Positions 8,894-16,387 of a stretch of 64,000 nt of DNA are shown here, one piece after another. The stretch comes from Sorangium cellulosum So ce56 (lineage in GTDB: Bacteria; Myxococcota_A; Polyangia; Polyangiales; Polyangiaceae). Position numbers and translations under genes: made by a program. The stretch is taken from contig NC_010162.1 in the NCBI RefSeq assembly GCF_000067165.1, positions 5,649,001 to 5,713,000 on the forward strand. Direction: 5' to 3'. The notes below the pieces were generated by a model, which did no database searches, had not been told where the DNA came from, and saw nothing but the letters and a program-made list of their open reading frames with translations. How positions within the stretch are numbered: position 1 is the stretch's first letter; every line of letters begins with the position of its first letter.

Positions 8894-10459
8894 CTACTGC
8901 CCCTTAACCATCTGTTCAACGCGACGAAAGAACGCCCCGAGATCCGTGTTCGATATATCATCAAATGACATGGCCCGAGCGATCTTGCGGTTGTTCTTCT
9001 TTACGTTTATGCCTATCTGATCCTTCAATGGCTTATCTGTAGCTATAGTCGTGACGGAGCACGGAATCTGATTGCCAAGCACTGAGCGCAGCGAGTCCAG
9101 TGTAAAATAGTTTTCGATGGCATAACGGTGCAGACGGAATAGCTCGATGTTCAGGTTGCTGCAGGCTTCCGCGAACCTTTTGCGAACACCACCACTGCCA
9201 GGATCCAGGTCTACCAGCGCGATGGACTTGTATTTCTCACCAAACACAGACAAATCAAGCTGATCCATGATGTCGCCACCGAGAGGCCAAATCTTAATTG
9301 TGTAGCGCTCGCCAATACCAAGCTTTTCCAAAAACTCTTCGACAATAGGCACATCCGTTGGTCCCTCTACAAGTATAACCAGATCGGACACAAGGTTATC
9401 GGTAACAGAATATCCAAGATCATGTAGAGCGGTGGCCCTGGACGTGACGTCGTCAACATGCACGGCTGCATCTTTATACGACGTGAAGAAAACCTTATCG
9501 ACGGCGGCGCTATTCACGAAAACATTAGAGTGCGTGCTGATAAAAAACTGCCTCGTTGTTACATGACGAAAGAACGACAGAAGTCGCCGTTGCATCTCTG
9601 GGTGCATGTGGTTCTCGGGTTCTTCGATGCATACGGCGGATTTGGTCCCCCACAAGGTGAATGAGATAATAACGAGCAATTCGTGCAACCCAAGACCGCA
9701 CTTGTCTGCTGGGTGTGCGCCTTCTTCGGAAAAGAAATCGATGCTAATCAGGCCGCCGTCGCTCATCGACAAATCGAAATCGAAGCCGCTTGATATTTCT
9801 CGGAAGTGTTGACGCACAGAATCGTAGAAATGGCGCTCCGGCGACGACTTTCGTTTGTTTCTACAGGCAAACAGATGCTGAACGAGACCTTCCCCGTTCG
9901 GCTCCAACGTGTCGCCTGAGTCGCTTGAATCGAGATTGCTTTGGGGTTCTATCTGCCGTCGCGCAGGCATCAGCACCGCATTAAAGCTACTCCTGTACAC
10001 TTTCGCAAACGCACTATGGAGCGCACTGTCTAAGTACATCGCTCTACTTTTTAGTGCGAGCGCGAGTCGGGCGTCCATTTTGTCGGTTTCGATATATTGC
10101 TCAACAAGATTACTGGACACTTCGACGATGCTTGTGATTGCGTTCCGTATTCCCTCTTCAGAGAATACGTTCGTTCTGTTTGTGTGTATGGAACGCATCG
10201 CATCTAGAATTGCTGGCTCAATTATGCTCCATAATTGTGGATCGATGCCGTTTCTCTTGTCCTTGTGCGCTAGATTGCGCGCCATGTCGATCAGTGGCTC
10301 AGGGTCCGTCGCTCTTCCAACTCCGGATTTTACGATTGCCTCGAGGACAGTGGATTTCCCGCTGTTGTTGCGTCCGCATATTACGTTGATGTGTCCTAGC
10401 CCACTGAATCGCCTCGACTGAAGACCCTTGTGGGTGTTCACGAATATCGTTTCATGCAT
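8894..10459 (-). CDS. OLD-family ATP-dependent endonuclease (AAA/ABC ATPase plus TOPRIM nuclease)
   Basis: This 521-residue protein starts at the ATG at 10459. Its N-terminal ABC-type ATPase has Walker A GRNNSGKST at about residues 29-37, a signature-like GLGLHELL, Walker B AVCIEEPENHMHP and H-loop STHSNVF. The C-terminal third is a TOPRIM domain: LVILVEGPTDVPIVEEFL (catalytic Glu) and SIALVDLDPGSGG (D-x-D), then RYAIENYFTLDSL. This is the architecture of overcoming-lysogenization-defect nucleases, seen in Gabija GajA, PARIS and retron-Eco8 effectors. No UvrD-like helicase (GajB) or reverse transcriptase is adjacent, so it is not a standard Gabija or retron. Codon use is far less G/C-rich than flanking genes, suggesting recent transfer. 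Confidence 0.9.
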   Translation of the reverse strand: MHETIFVNTHKGLQSRRFSGLGHINVICGRNNSGKSTVLEAIVKSGVGRATDPEPLIDMARNLAHKDKRNGIDPQLWSIIEPAILDAMRSIHTNRTNVFSEEGIRNAITSIVEVSSNLVEQYIETDKMDARLALALKSRAMYLDSALHSAFAKVYRSSFNAVLMPARRQIEPQSNLDSSDSGDTLEPNGEGLVQHLFACRNKRKSSPERHFYDSVRQHFREISSGFDFDLSMSDGGLISIDFFSEEGAHPADKCGLGLHELLVIISFTLWGTKSAVCIEEPENHMHPEMQRRLLSFFRHVTTRQFFISTHSNVFVNSAAVDKVFFTSYKDAAVHVDDVTSRATALHDLGYSVTDNLVSDLVILVEGPTDVPIVEEFLEKLGIGERYTIKIWPLGGDIMDQLDLSVFGEKYKSIALVDLDPGSGGVRKRFAEACSNLNIELFRLHRYAIENYFTLDSLRSVLGNQIPCSVTTIATDKPLKDQIGINVKKNNRKIARAMSFDDISNTDLGAFFRRVEQMVKGQ

Positions 10460-10765
10460 GTTGCGATGGCTCCGAGAGGGGTGAGCGTCGAGGTTGATCG
10501 CACTTCAGACCTATGTACACCACCGGCAGGTTACCTGCGCGGCTTCCGACGGGGAAGGCATCCTGCCGCCGCGCTCCAGGCGAGCAGCACATTGGCCGTT
10601 TCGCTGTAGGCACATGCAGGTTGTGTGGATCCTGCCTGCCGCAGGCACGCCTGCCGCGAGGCATGCGAGTTCCAACACGAGGCCGGGCGCGACGGGCGAG
10701 GAAAAGGAGAGGCTGAGACGAGCTCAGCGAGGGCGGCGTCGACGAGGGCGCGAGCGAAATGTGCA
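10460..10765. other. GC-rich 306-bp spacer inside an AT-richer gene block
   Basis: No convincing gene is present between the OLD nuclease and the 212-residue ORF. It returns to high G/C content although both flanking genes are AT-richer. It holds a near-perfect palindrome, TGCCTGCCGCAGGCA, at about 10636-10650, followed by a related CGCCTGCCGCGAGGC. The spacer could be a leader for the nuclease gene, a small RNA, or an extragenic repeat. A minus-strand reading from the end of the upstream gene is open but low in coding character. Confidence 0.35.
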
Positions 10766-11404
10766 TTAATAAAAGTGTTCGGCATAGAGCTCGTTCGCCA
10801 CTGCGTCGGCCCAGAGATACTTGAACGAGCCCGACTTGATGCCATGAGCCTTAGCCTCTTGGGTGCCCATTGTGGCCAGGCGGGTCATCGCGGTGTCTAG
10901 TGTTTTATGGATATCAACCCAGATCCTGTAAGCCATTTCCGACGATGCGTCGCTGTCTCGATAGAGCTTCAGCTCCTCGTCGGCCTTGCTGTAATTGTCG
11001 TTATGCTTGATAAGAAGATGTGCCCAGATGGTTCTGGAGTTCGCTACCCAGCAAACCGTCGGATTCATCATACAAGATAGCTCAGAGCCAACGCCGATCT
11101 GAAGGTAAGAGAGCGCGGCCGCCCTGATGAGGCTCGGAACGTCCAGCCCGCTCTTGACGGTTAAAAAATTCGAGGCGAGCTCGAATACGCGTTGTTGCGG
11201 GTTGGTGTTGTGCGCGATGATCTTGGGCCCGAGGGAGTGCTCGACGGCGCTGTAGTTGCCATTCTTGTCGGAGATGCCAACCGCAAGATCGAAAAATTGT
11301 TTCTTTTGTCCGCCCTTGTGAAGGGCCAGCAACCTGCGATGGGCTGCCTCGCGCTCGTCATAATGCTGGCGCACCAGCTTCCAGTCAAGACTTGCAAGGG
11401 ACAT
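10766..11404 (-). CDS. Hypothetical protein in candidate defence operon
   Basis: This 212-residue protein starts at the ATG at 11404, eight bases after the preceding small ORF stops, so it is probably co-transcribed with it. It begins MSLASLDWKLVRQHYDEREA and is predicted mostly helical and soluble, with no signal peptide or membrane segment. A central hydrophobic stretch (LIRAAALSYLQIGVGSELSC) and an aromatic C-terminus (GSFKYLWADAVANELYAEHF) are visible. No catalytic motif was recognised. Its AT-richer codon use matches the OLD nuclease gene downstream, suggesting they arrived together. Confidence 0.7.
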   Translation of the reverse strand: MSLASLDWKLVRQHYDEREAAHRRLLALHKGGQKKQFFDLAVGISDKNGNYSAVEHSLGPKIIAHNTNPQQRVFELASNFLTVKSGLDVPSLIRAAALSYLQIGVGSELSCMMNPTVCWVANSRTIWAHLLIKHNDNYSKADEELKLYRDSDASSEMAYRIWVDIHKTLDTAMTRLATMGTQEAKAHGIKSGSFKYLWADAVANELYAEHFY

Positions 11405-11412
11405 ATGTGACC

Positions 11413-11559
11413 TTAGGTTGTCAGGATTTCCTGGATGAGCAATAGACGGAGGCTTCTGCTGGGTTCTTCGTCGGGGCCCTCGTCCCGGAGTTTTTCGAGT
11501 GCATCAAGTCCCCCGAGCCGATAGGTACTATCAAGAGCCTCGCCAGCATCCTTTGGCAT
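11413..11559 (-). CDS. 48-residue ORF, helical and acidic
   Basis: From the ATG at 11559 the minus strand encodes MPKDAGEALDSTYRLGGLD, then ALEKLRDEGPDEEPSRS, ending LRLLLIQEILTT. The composition is typical of a real small protein with two amphipathic helices. The frame is identical to the upstream 47-residue ORF, separated only by its TGA at 11580-11578 and six sense codons. The two may therefore be one interrupted gene of about 100 residues. It lies eight bases from the 212-residue gene. Confidence 0.5.
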   Translation of the reverse strand: MPKDAGEALDSTYRLGGLDALEKLRDEGPDEEPSRSLRLLLIQEILTT

Positions 11560-11577
11560 TCGAGTGATGGCCTTAAG

Positions 11578-11721
11578 TCACTTTCCATAACATACCATTC
11601 TTCGTGTGCCCGGGACCAAGACCACGGAATATCCATCCGGACCAACGGAAACAACGAGTCCAAGTTGATCTCCGAGTATCTTGACTTGATCGCCAGGTAG
11701 TATGTCGTCCTTCGTATTCAC
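11578..11721 (-). CDS. 47-residue ORF with SH3/KOW-like barrel pattern
   Basis: From the GTG at 11721 the translation is MNTKDDILPGDQVKILGDQL followed by GLVVSVGPDGYSVVLVPGTR and ending RMVCYGK. Alternating hydrophobic strands and Gly turns (PGDQVKI, GLVVSVG, YSVVLVPG) are those of a small SH3-like beta-barrel such as KOW or carboxysome/DUF-type barrels. It is the first ORF downstream of the second copy of the 117-bp element and the probable head of an operon running to the OLD nuclease. Confidence 0.5.
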   Translation of the reverse strand: MNTKDDILPGDQVKILGDQLGLVVSVGPDGYSVVLVPGTRRMVCYGK

Positions 11722-11826
11722 GTCAGACTCCTGAATTCTCTGCGTGATGACGATTGCGTACAGCGAGCCAGGGAAGGACCGGAGGGGTAGCCGTTCGCTG
11801 AACGGGCATGCGTCAGAGCGGAGCCT

Positions 11827-11943
11827 CGCGCCACTTGGCTCCAGCGTCCGGAGGTATCTCCCTGGTCCTCGCCGCTTCTCCAGCTACCTCCATAGCTACC
11901 CCGATCTGCAAGGCCAGCGGAGATACTGCCCCGTGTCAAGACG
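11827..11943 (-). promoter_or_regulatory. 117-bp conserved upstream element, copy B
   Basis: This aligns gap-free to 12969-13085, with about 94 of 117 bases identical by hand count. Shared blocks on the plus strand are GAGGTATC, TCCTCGCCGCT, two GCTACC hexamers 12 bases apart, and CCCGTGTCAAGACG. It lies 106 bp upstream of the small-ORF operon that leads to the OLD nuclease. Substitutions fall at all codon positions in the open frame that crosses it, so it is unlikely to be coding. A regulatory site or structured leader RNA is inferred. Confidence 0.55.
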
Positions 11944-12044
11944 GGGCATGCCTCCGGCAGGGTGCCTTCCGCAAGAGCTGGTGCCGACGTCTGGGTCGTG
12001 TGACGGGTACGTGTGTACATCACTTCGCCATGCGGTTCGGTCGC

Positions 12045-12932
12045 TCAAGGCGCCAGTATCAGAATGCGAACATCTACAGCCCCATCCGTTGTCGACCGTT
12101 TGCCTTCGAGGTCGCTTGCGAGACCCTGGGGGTTGGGAATAAAGTTGTTGGGGTCATATATTATGCACCAAAGCGCGTCGCAATCGGGGTGCCGGCGATA
12201 ATGCTCAATGTCGATAATCAGTTCATTGCCAACTTTGCGGCCGTGGGTGTGGTCACGAATCAGCTTTAGTTCCAGGACGAGCCTATGGGCGGGCAGCAGA
12301 AAATCCATGCGAGTGCTTGAGCCCGCGTAGCTCGGCGTGAACTCTTCGGGTCGAATGTCGGCGACCCAGGGACGAAGAAGAGCGTGGAGGAGATCCTGAA
12401 TGTCGTATTCGGACTGGAATGAGAGCGAGATTGCGCCCTTGCGTCGGTGAGTGAGCGGGTGCATTGCTCTCGGCAGGCCACGAACGAGAGTCAGGATGAG
12501 TTCATGGACTGACGTCGGTTTTCGGAGCTCTGCAGGAACGTTTGTCCTGTTCGCCGGTTCCGAAACGATGGGGGGAGCCAGCTCTCCAGCAGGCAAAACT
12601 CGGCCTCCGCGATAGTACCGGAAGCCGTGCTCCTCCAGTACTTTTACGAGGCGCTGGCGGTTTCTCGTCCAAGTTTCGAATTCAGGTGTCGACTCATCTG
12701 GGCCGAGGTCCATAAATTCTTCGATGACGTTGCCTAATACCGCTAGACTATCGACGTCCGGATCATTCCCTGCCTTGAGTAACCAGGTTTTCCACTTCGC
12801 ACCGTGAGAGAGAGCGGGTGGCGGGCCGGGCGCGCCGGCCGCTAGGAATAGGGCGTCCAGAGTTGGGTGAGACCCCACCAAGACCTCTCCAACCACTGAG
12901 CAAACAGCTGCGGGAAGGCGTACGTTAGCCAT
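12045..12932 (-). CDS. PD-(D/E)XK nuclease with helical N-terminal module
   Basis: This 295-residue protein starts at the ATG at 12932. The C-terminal third contains STRMDFLLPAHRLVLELKLI, a good D-x(n)-E-x-K nuclease core, followed by GNELIIDIEHYRRHPDCDAL and WCIIYDP, as in restriction-endonuclease-like proteins that act on DNA. The N-terminal part (TLDALFLAAGAPGPPP, KWKTWLLKAGNDPDVDSLAV, LGNVIEEFMDL) resembles a small helical module that recurs at the front of abortive-infection effectors (AbiJ-type), though that match is from memory and less certain. It stands alone downstream of copy A of the 117-bp element. Role as a defence effector is inferred from fold and context. Confidence 0.75.
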   Translation of the reverse strand: MANVRLPAAVCSVVGEVLVGSHPTLDALFLAAGAPGPPPALSHGAKWKTWLLKAGNDPDVDSLAVLGNVIEEFMDLGPDESTPEFETWTRNRQRLVKVLEEHGFRYYRGGRVLPAGELAPPIVSEPANRTNVPAELRKPTSVHELILTLVRGLPRAMHPLTHRRKGAISLSFQSEYDIQDLLHALLRPWVADIRPEEFTPSYAGSSTRMDFLLPAHRLVLELKLIRDHTHGRKVGNELIIDIEHYRRHPDCDALWCIIYDPNNFIPNPQGLASDLEGKRSTTDGAVDVRILILAP

Positions 12933-12968
12933 CGCTCTCCGAGTGCTTTGCGAGGGGGACGTTGGACA

Positions 12969-13085
12969 CGCGCCGCTTGGCGCAGGCGCTCCGAGGTATC
13001 CCTCCGATCCTCGCCGCTGCCCCAGCTACCCCCATTGCTACCTCGATCCGCAAGGGCACCGGAAGTACCGTCCCGTGTCAAGACG
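12969..13085 (-). promoter_or_regulatory. 117-bp conserved upstream element, copy A
   Basis: This is the partner of 11827-11943. It ends 36 bp upstream of the PD-(D/E)XK gene start, so each copy sits directly in front of a minus-strand transcription unit. Read in the direction of transcription it starts CGTCTTGACACGGG, carries two GGTAGC hexamers 12 bases apart, and has a GAGG/CCTC hairpin potential preserved in shifted form in copy B. The TTGACA lacks a suitable -10 box at 16-18 bases in both copies, so it is probably not a simple vegetative promoter. Confidence 0.55.
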
Positions 13086-13289
13086 AGGCTGCTCTTGCCT
13101 GGGGTAGGCAGGGGGACTGGCTGACAGGATAAGGGAACACCTACACCCACATTCCCATGCAGCCGCGCTCGTCCGCTCGGCATCGAGCTGCACCGGCACG
13201 CAGGTTCGGCACCGGGATTGGCCGCGCCGGCCTGATGCCCGCCGTAGAACTCCGTGGAGCTCCGTGTCCCCGGCGTCTGCCCCGCCGCT

Positions 13290-13597
13290 CGGCTCGTCGT
13301 CGTGGCGCCCCCTGATCGCGGCCGGCGCAGGGTCTATCGGCAGCGCGCCCGAGCTTAGGCACCTCGACCGAGCCGCTGGACCCCAGATCTCAGCACCACG
13401 ACGTATCACAGCACTCTCGATCTCGAGCAGCATGATTTATAGAGGGCCCCGCCTTAGCCCTCCGGCCGGCATCACGGTCGGGGGGCCGGCGCTCCCCTGC
13501 CGCTTGGGTCGTCCTCGTGGCGCCCCACGGCGCGACCGGGAGCAGCATCGGCCGTCAAGGCGCCGGAGCGTGTGCGCCCCGACCGAGCCGCTGGACC
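13290..13597. repeat. Diverged direct duplication, offset 215 bp
   Basis: Segments 13290-13382 and 13505-13597 begin with a shared GTGGCGCCCC and end in an identical 18-mer, CGACCGAGCCGCTGGACC, with the same 63-base spacing between. The middle is more diverged. No good gene covers either copy. The stretch 13086-13849 otherwise shows only short, low-quality frames. It lies between the defence-like block and the first prophage-type gene and may be an old junction or control region of the mobile element. Confidence 0.4.
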
Positions 13598-13849
13598 GTG
13601 ACCGGCGCCAGGCGCTGACGGCTCCTTAGCCGAGGGCACCCAGACCGCCGTTCGGCGTCGGCGTGCGCATCGGCCGCCCGTCTCGCCATCCCTTCGTTCG
13701 TCTTCGGCCGCATGGCTGCGTCGGCTGTTGCCGTCGACCTGGAGGGCCGTGTGTCTGGACTCGTCGTGAAGCTCCGGTCCTTTCGTCGGACGCGCCGCAG
13801 GACCGTGCCGGGGCGTTCGTGTGGATCGTGCTGTTCCTCGGAGGTGTCA

Positions 13850-14197
13850 TTGAGAAAAGCTGTTAGCCAGGATGAGCTGTCCAAAGCATTCGCCACGATC
13901 GCTCGCTACCTGATCGACTCGATGCGCGAGGTCGCGAACGAGAACGCGACCGGCGACACCAGCCCCGCCTTCTACGACGCGAAGTCGTGCCCGATGGCGC
14001 CGACAACCTTTCGGCGTGCGGCTGCCACGGGCGCGTTCCCGAGCTTCAAGATCGGCCGCAAACTCATGGCGCGCAAGGCTGATGTGGACGAGTGGATCGC
14101 CACCCAGGCGCGCACGCCGAAGCCGAAGGAGCAGAGCGGCGACGACGCGGACGCGGCCTTCTTCGCGTCCCTTCAGCCCCGGAGGCCGCGGCGATGA
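13850..14197 (+). CDS. Excisionase/AlpA-like helix-turn-helix protein
   Basis: The start is taken as the TTG at 13850, because a GGAGG Shine-Dalgarno lies at 13840-13844 with normal spacing. This gives 115 residues. The motif MAPTTFRRAAATGAFPSFKI followed by GRKLMARKADVDEWIATQ is the winged helix-turn-helix of excisionase/MerR-like (HTH_17) proteins. Such proteins bend DNA during excision of mobile elements or regulate them. Its stop overlaps the next ATG (ATGA), showing translational coupling. No integrase is seen nearby. Confidence 0.7.
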   Translation: MRKAVSQDELSKAFATIARYLIDSMREVANENATGDTSPAFYDAKSCPMAPTTFRRAAATGAFPSFKIGRKLMARKADVDEWIATQARTPKPKEQSGDDADAAFFASLQPRRPRR

Positions 14198-14649
14198 AGC
14201 AGGCGGACACGATGACGATCATCATCGACACGCGCGAGCAGCGCCCGTGGACGTTCGGCGGAACCCACCGCGTCGAGCGCGCAGCGCTGCCCGCCGGCGA
14301 CTACTCGCTCGCCGGCTTCGAGACGAGCGTCGCGATCGAGAGGAAGAGCCTCGACGACTTCGTGCAGAGCATCACGTGGGAGCGCGACCGTTTTCTCCGT
14401 GAGTGCGACCGGCTTCGATCGTACGAGCTCAAGACGATCTTGGTGGAGGCCGGCGTGCCCGATGTCTGGGCGCATCGCTACCGCAGCAAAACGGCGCCGC
14501 GGGCGGTGATCGCAAGCGCGCTCGCCATCGAGCAGGACTACGGAATCAGCACAACGTGGGCAGGCTCGCGCGACTCCGCCGAGAAAATCGCCGCGCTTAT
14601 TCTCTCGCGATTTCACCGGAAGCGCGTGGAGGTGCGGGATGCACCCTGA
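14194..14649 (+). CDS. ERCC4-domain nuclease (XPF/MUS81-type fold)
   Basis: The start is the ATG at 14194, overlapping the previous stop by four bases and preceded by GGAGG, giving 151 residues. The nuclease core is intact: IIIDTREQRPWTF, then AGDYSLAGFETSVAIERKSL with the E-R-K-x-x-x-D signature, and a following DDFVQSITWERDRFLREC helix. Phage-encoded stand-alone ERCC4 nucleases process branched DNA during replication or packaging. Its position directly before the helicase fits a replication module. Confidence 0.8.
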   Translation: MKQADTMTIIIDTREQRPWTFGGTHRVERAALPAGDYSLAGFETSVAIERKSLDDFVQSITWERDRFLRECDRLRSYELKTILVEAGVPDVWAHRYRSKTAPRAVIASALAIEQDYGISTTWAGSRDSAEKIAALILSRFHRKRVEVRDAP

Positions 14650-16387
14650 ACCGACCTCGGCGCAGCCGTCGACGGCAGGACCGGAGCGGCACCACGACGA
14701 CGAGGCGCGCGCGGCGAACGATGTCGAGCCGAGCGAGCCGAGCGACCATGGTGACGCGACCGCCGACGCCGACGAGGCCGGCGACGACGAGCCGATCTCG
14801 CGCGGTGACGGGCTCTGGCTCGACGCGTGCGGTACCTCGATGGTGCCCGCAGGGCCGTCCACCGGAGGCGGTGCCGTGAACGGCAACGGGGCGCCGCACG
14901 TCGTCCCCGTGACGTTGCGGCAGGGCACGGCGTCGGACAGCGACCTCGCGAACGCGGAGCGCCTTGTTGCCCTGTACGGTCCTGATCTGCGCCACGTCGA
15001 AGCTCTCGGTGGTTGGCATACATGGGCCGGCTCCCGGTGGTGTTGTGATCGGGCCACGGTGGCAGAGCTCGCAAAGGAGACGACGCGCCGCCTGCTGACC
15101 GATGCCGAGTTCGCGATGAACCATGCCGCGAAGCGGGTGAAGCGTGCGCACGACGACGACGAGGTGGCGAAGGCGAAGGCTCAGCACAAGGAAGCGACCG
15201 CGCTGTTCAACTGGGCAAAGCGATCGCAGTCGGCGCGCGGCATCGATGCGATGCTCCGCCTCGCGGAAACGGAGCCGATCGTCCGCGCCGAGCCCGGTGA
15301 CTTCGACGCCGATCCCTGGCTGCTGAACTGCCGCAACGGCGTGCTCGACCTCCGCACGGGAGAGCTGCGGGACCACGACCGCCGCGACATGATGCGCCGG
15401 ATCGTTCCGGTCGCGTTCGATCCCGACGCGGAACTGCCGGTCTGGGATCGCTTCCTCGCGGACGTGACGGGCAACGATGAGGAGCTGATCGGGTTCCTCC
15501 GCCGCGCCGCAGGCTACACCCTGACCGGCGACGTCCGCCACGAGGTGCTCTTCTTCGTCCACGGTCCGCCGGCCTCCGGAAAGTCGACGTTCCTCGAAGC
15601 ACTGAAGATCACCATGGGCGAGTATGCGGCGAAGGCAGACTTCGAGACCTTCATCGCCCGGCGTGACTCCGGCGGTCCGCGTAACGACATCGCGCGGCTC
15701 GCGGGGGCTCGCCTCGTGCTCTCGATCGAGGTCGACGAGGGCAAGCGGCTCGCCGAAGGACTGGTCAAGCAACTGACCGGCGGCGACACCGTGACGGCGA
15801 GGTTCCTCTACCGCGAGTCCTTCGAGTTCAAGCCTGCCTTCAAGCTGTGGCTCGCCGCGAACGATGCGCCGCGCGTGCGAGATGATGACGCCGCGATCTG
15901 GCGCCGCATCCTCCGGATCCCGTTCGAGCACACCGTCCCAAAGGAGAAGCGCGACCCGCAGGTCAAGGCAGCGCTGCTCGATCCGGCGGTCGGTGGTCCC
16001 GCGATCCTGGCATAAGCGGTGCGCGGGTGCCGCGAATGGCAAAAGCATGGGCTGGACGTGCCAGCGTCGATCATGCGAGCGACGGAAGCCTACCGCGCCG
16101 AGAACGACCCCTTGCGCGACTTCATCAAGGATCGCTGCGTCATCGCGCAGGAGGCATGGGTCGAGAAAGCGGCGCTGCGTCGGGAGTACGAGCGATGGTG
16201 CCTGGACAACGGCAACAAGTACCCGCTCGGGTCCAAACGCTTCGCGGTTCGGATCCGAGACCTCGGCGCCGCCCAGAGCACGAAGCGCGTCCCGGGGCAC
16301 AGCTCCCCGCGTGACGTGTGGCGCGGCATCGGGCTCCGCTACCAGGGCGACGACCAGCCGGAAGGGGCCGGCGATGTCGGCTTGTAG
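14639..16387 (+). pseudogene. P4-type phage helicase/primase C-domain (D5-like), interrupted by an in-frame TAA
   Basis: The frame from the ATG at 14639 encodes a disordered acidic head, a D5_N-type region, an SF3-type helicase with Walker A FVHGPPASGKSTFLEAL, then KLWLAANDAPRVRDDDAAIW and RRILRIPFEHTVP. It stops at TAA 16013-16015 in the conserved motif ILA-W-x-V-x-G-C. The same frame continues immediately as AVRGCREWQKHGLDVPASI and the usual C-terminal winged helix to 16387. The TAA replaces the Trp codon, so the gene is split into 458 residues plus about 123. It could be a mutation, a sequencing error, or reinitiation at the GTG at 16019. It overlaps the upstream nuclease gene by 11 bases. 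Confidence 0.8.

Noticed and set aside
11718..12023. Minus-strand frame through 117-bp copy B (and the matching one at 12842-13183)
   Set aside because: Both copies leave the same frame open, but differences between them fall equally at all codon positions and the flanking residues do not match, so coding is unlikely.
8894..12932. Assignment of the block as Gabija, PARIS, Septu or a retron
   Set aside because: No UvrD-like helicase, separate AriB, PtuA ATPase or reverse transcriptase is present in the block.
13072..13085. TTGACA in the 117-bp element as a vegetative -35 box
   Set aside because: Neither copy has a plausible -10 hexamer at 16-18 bases.
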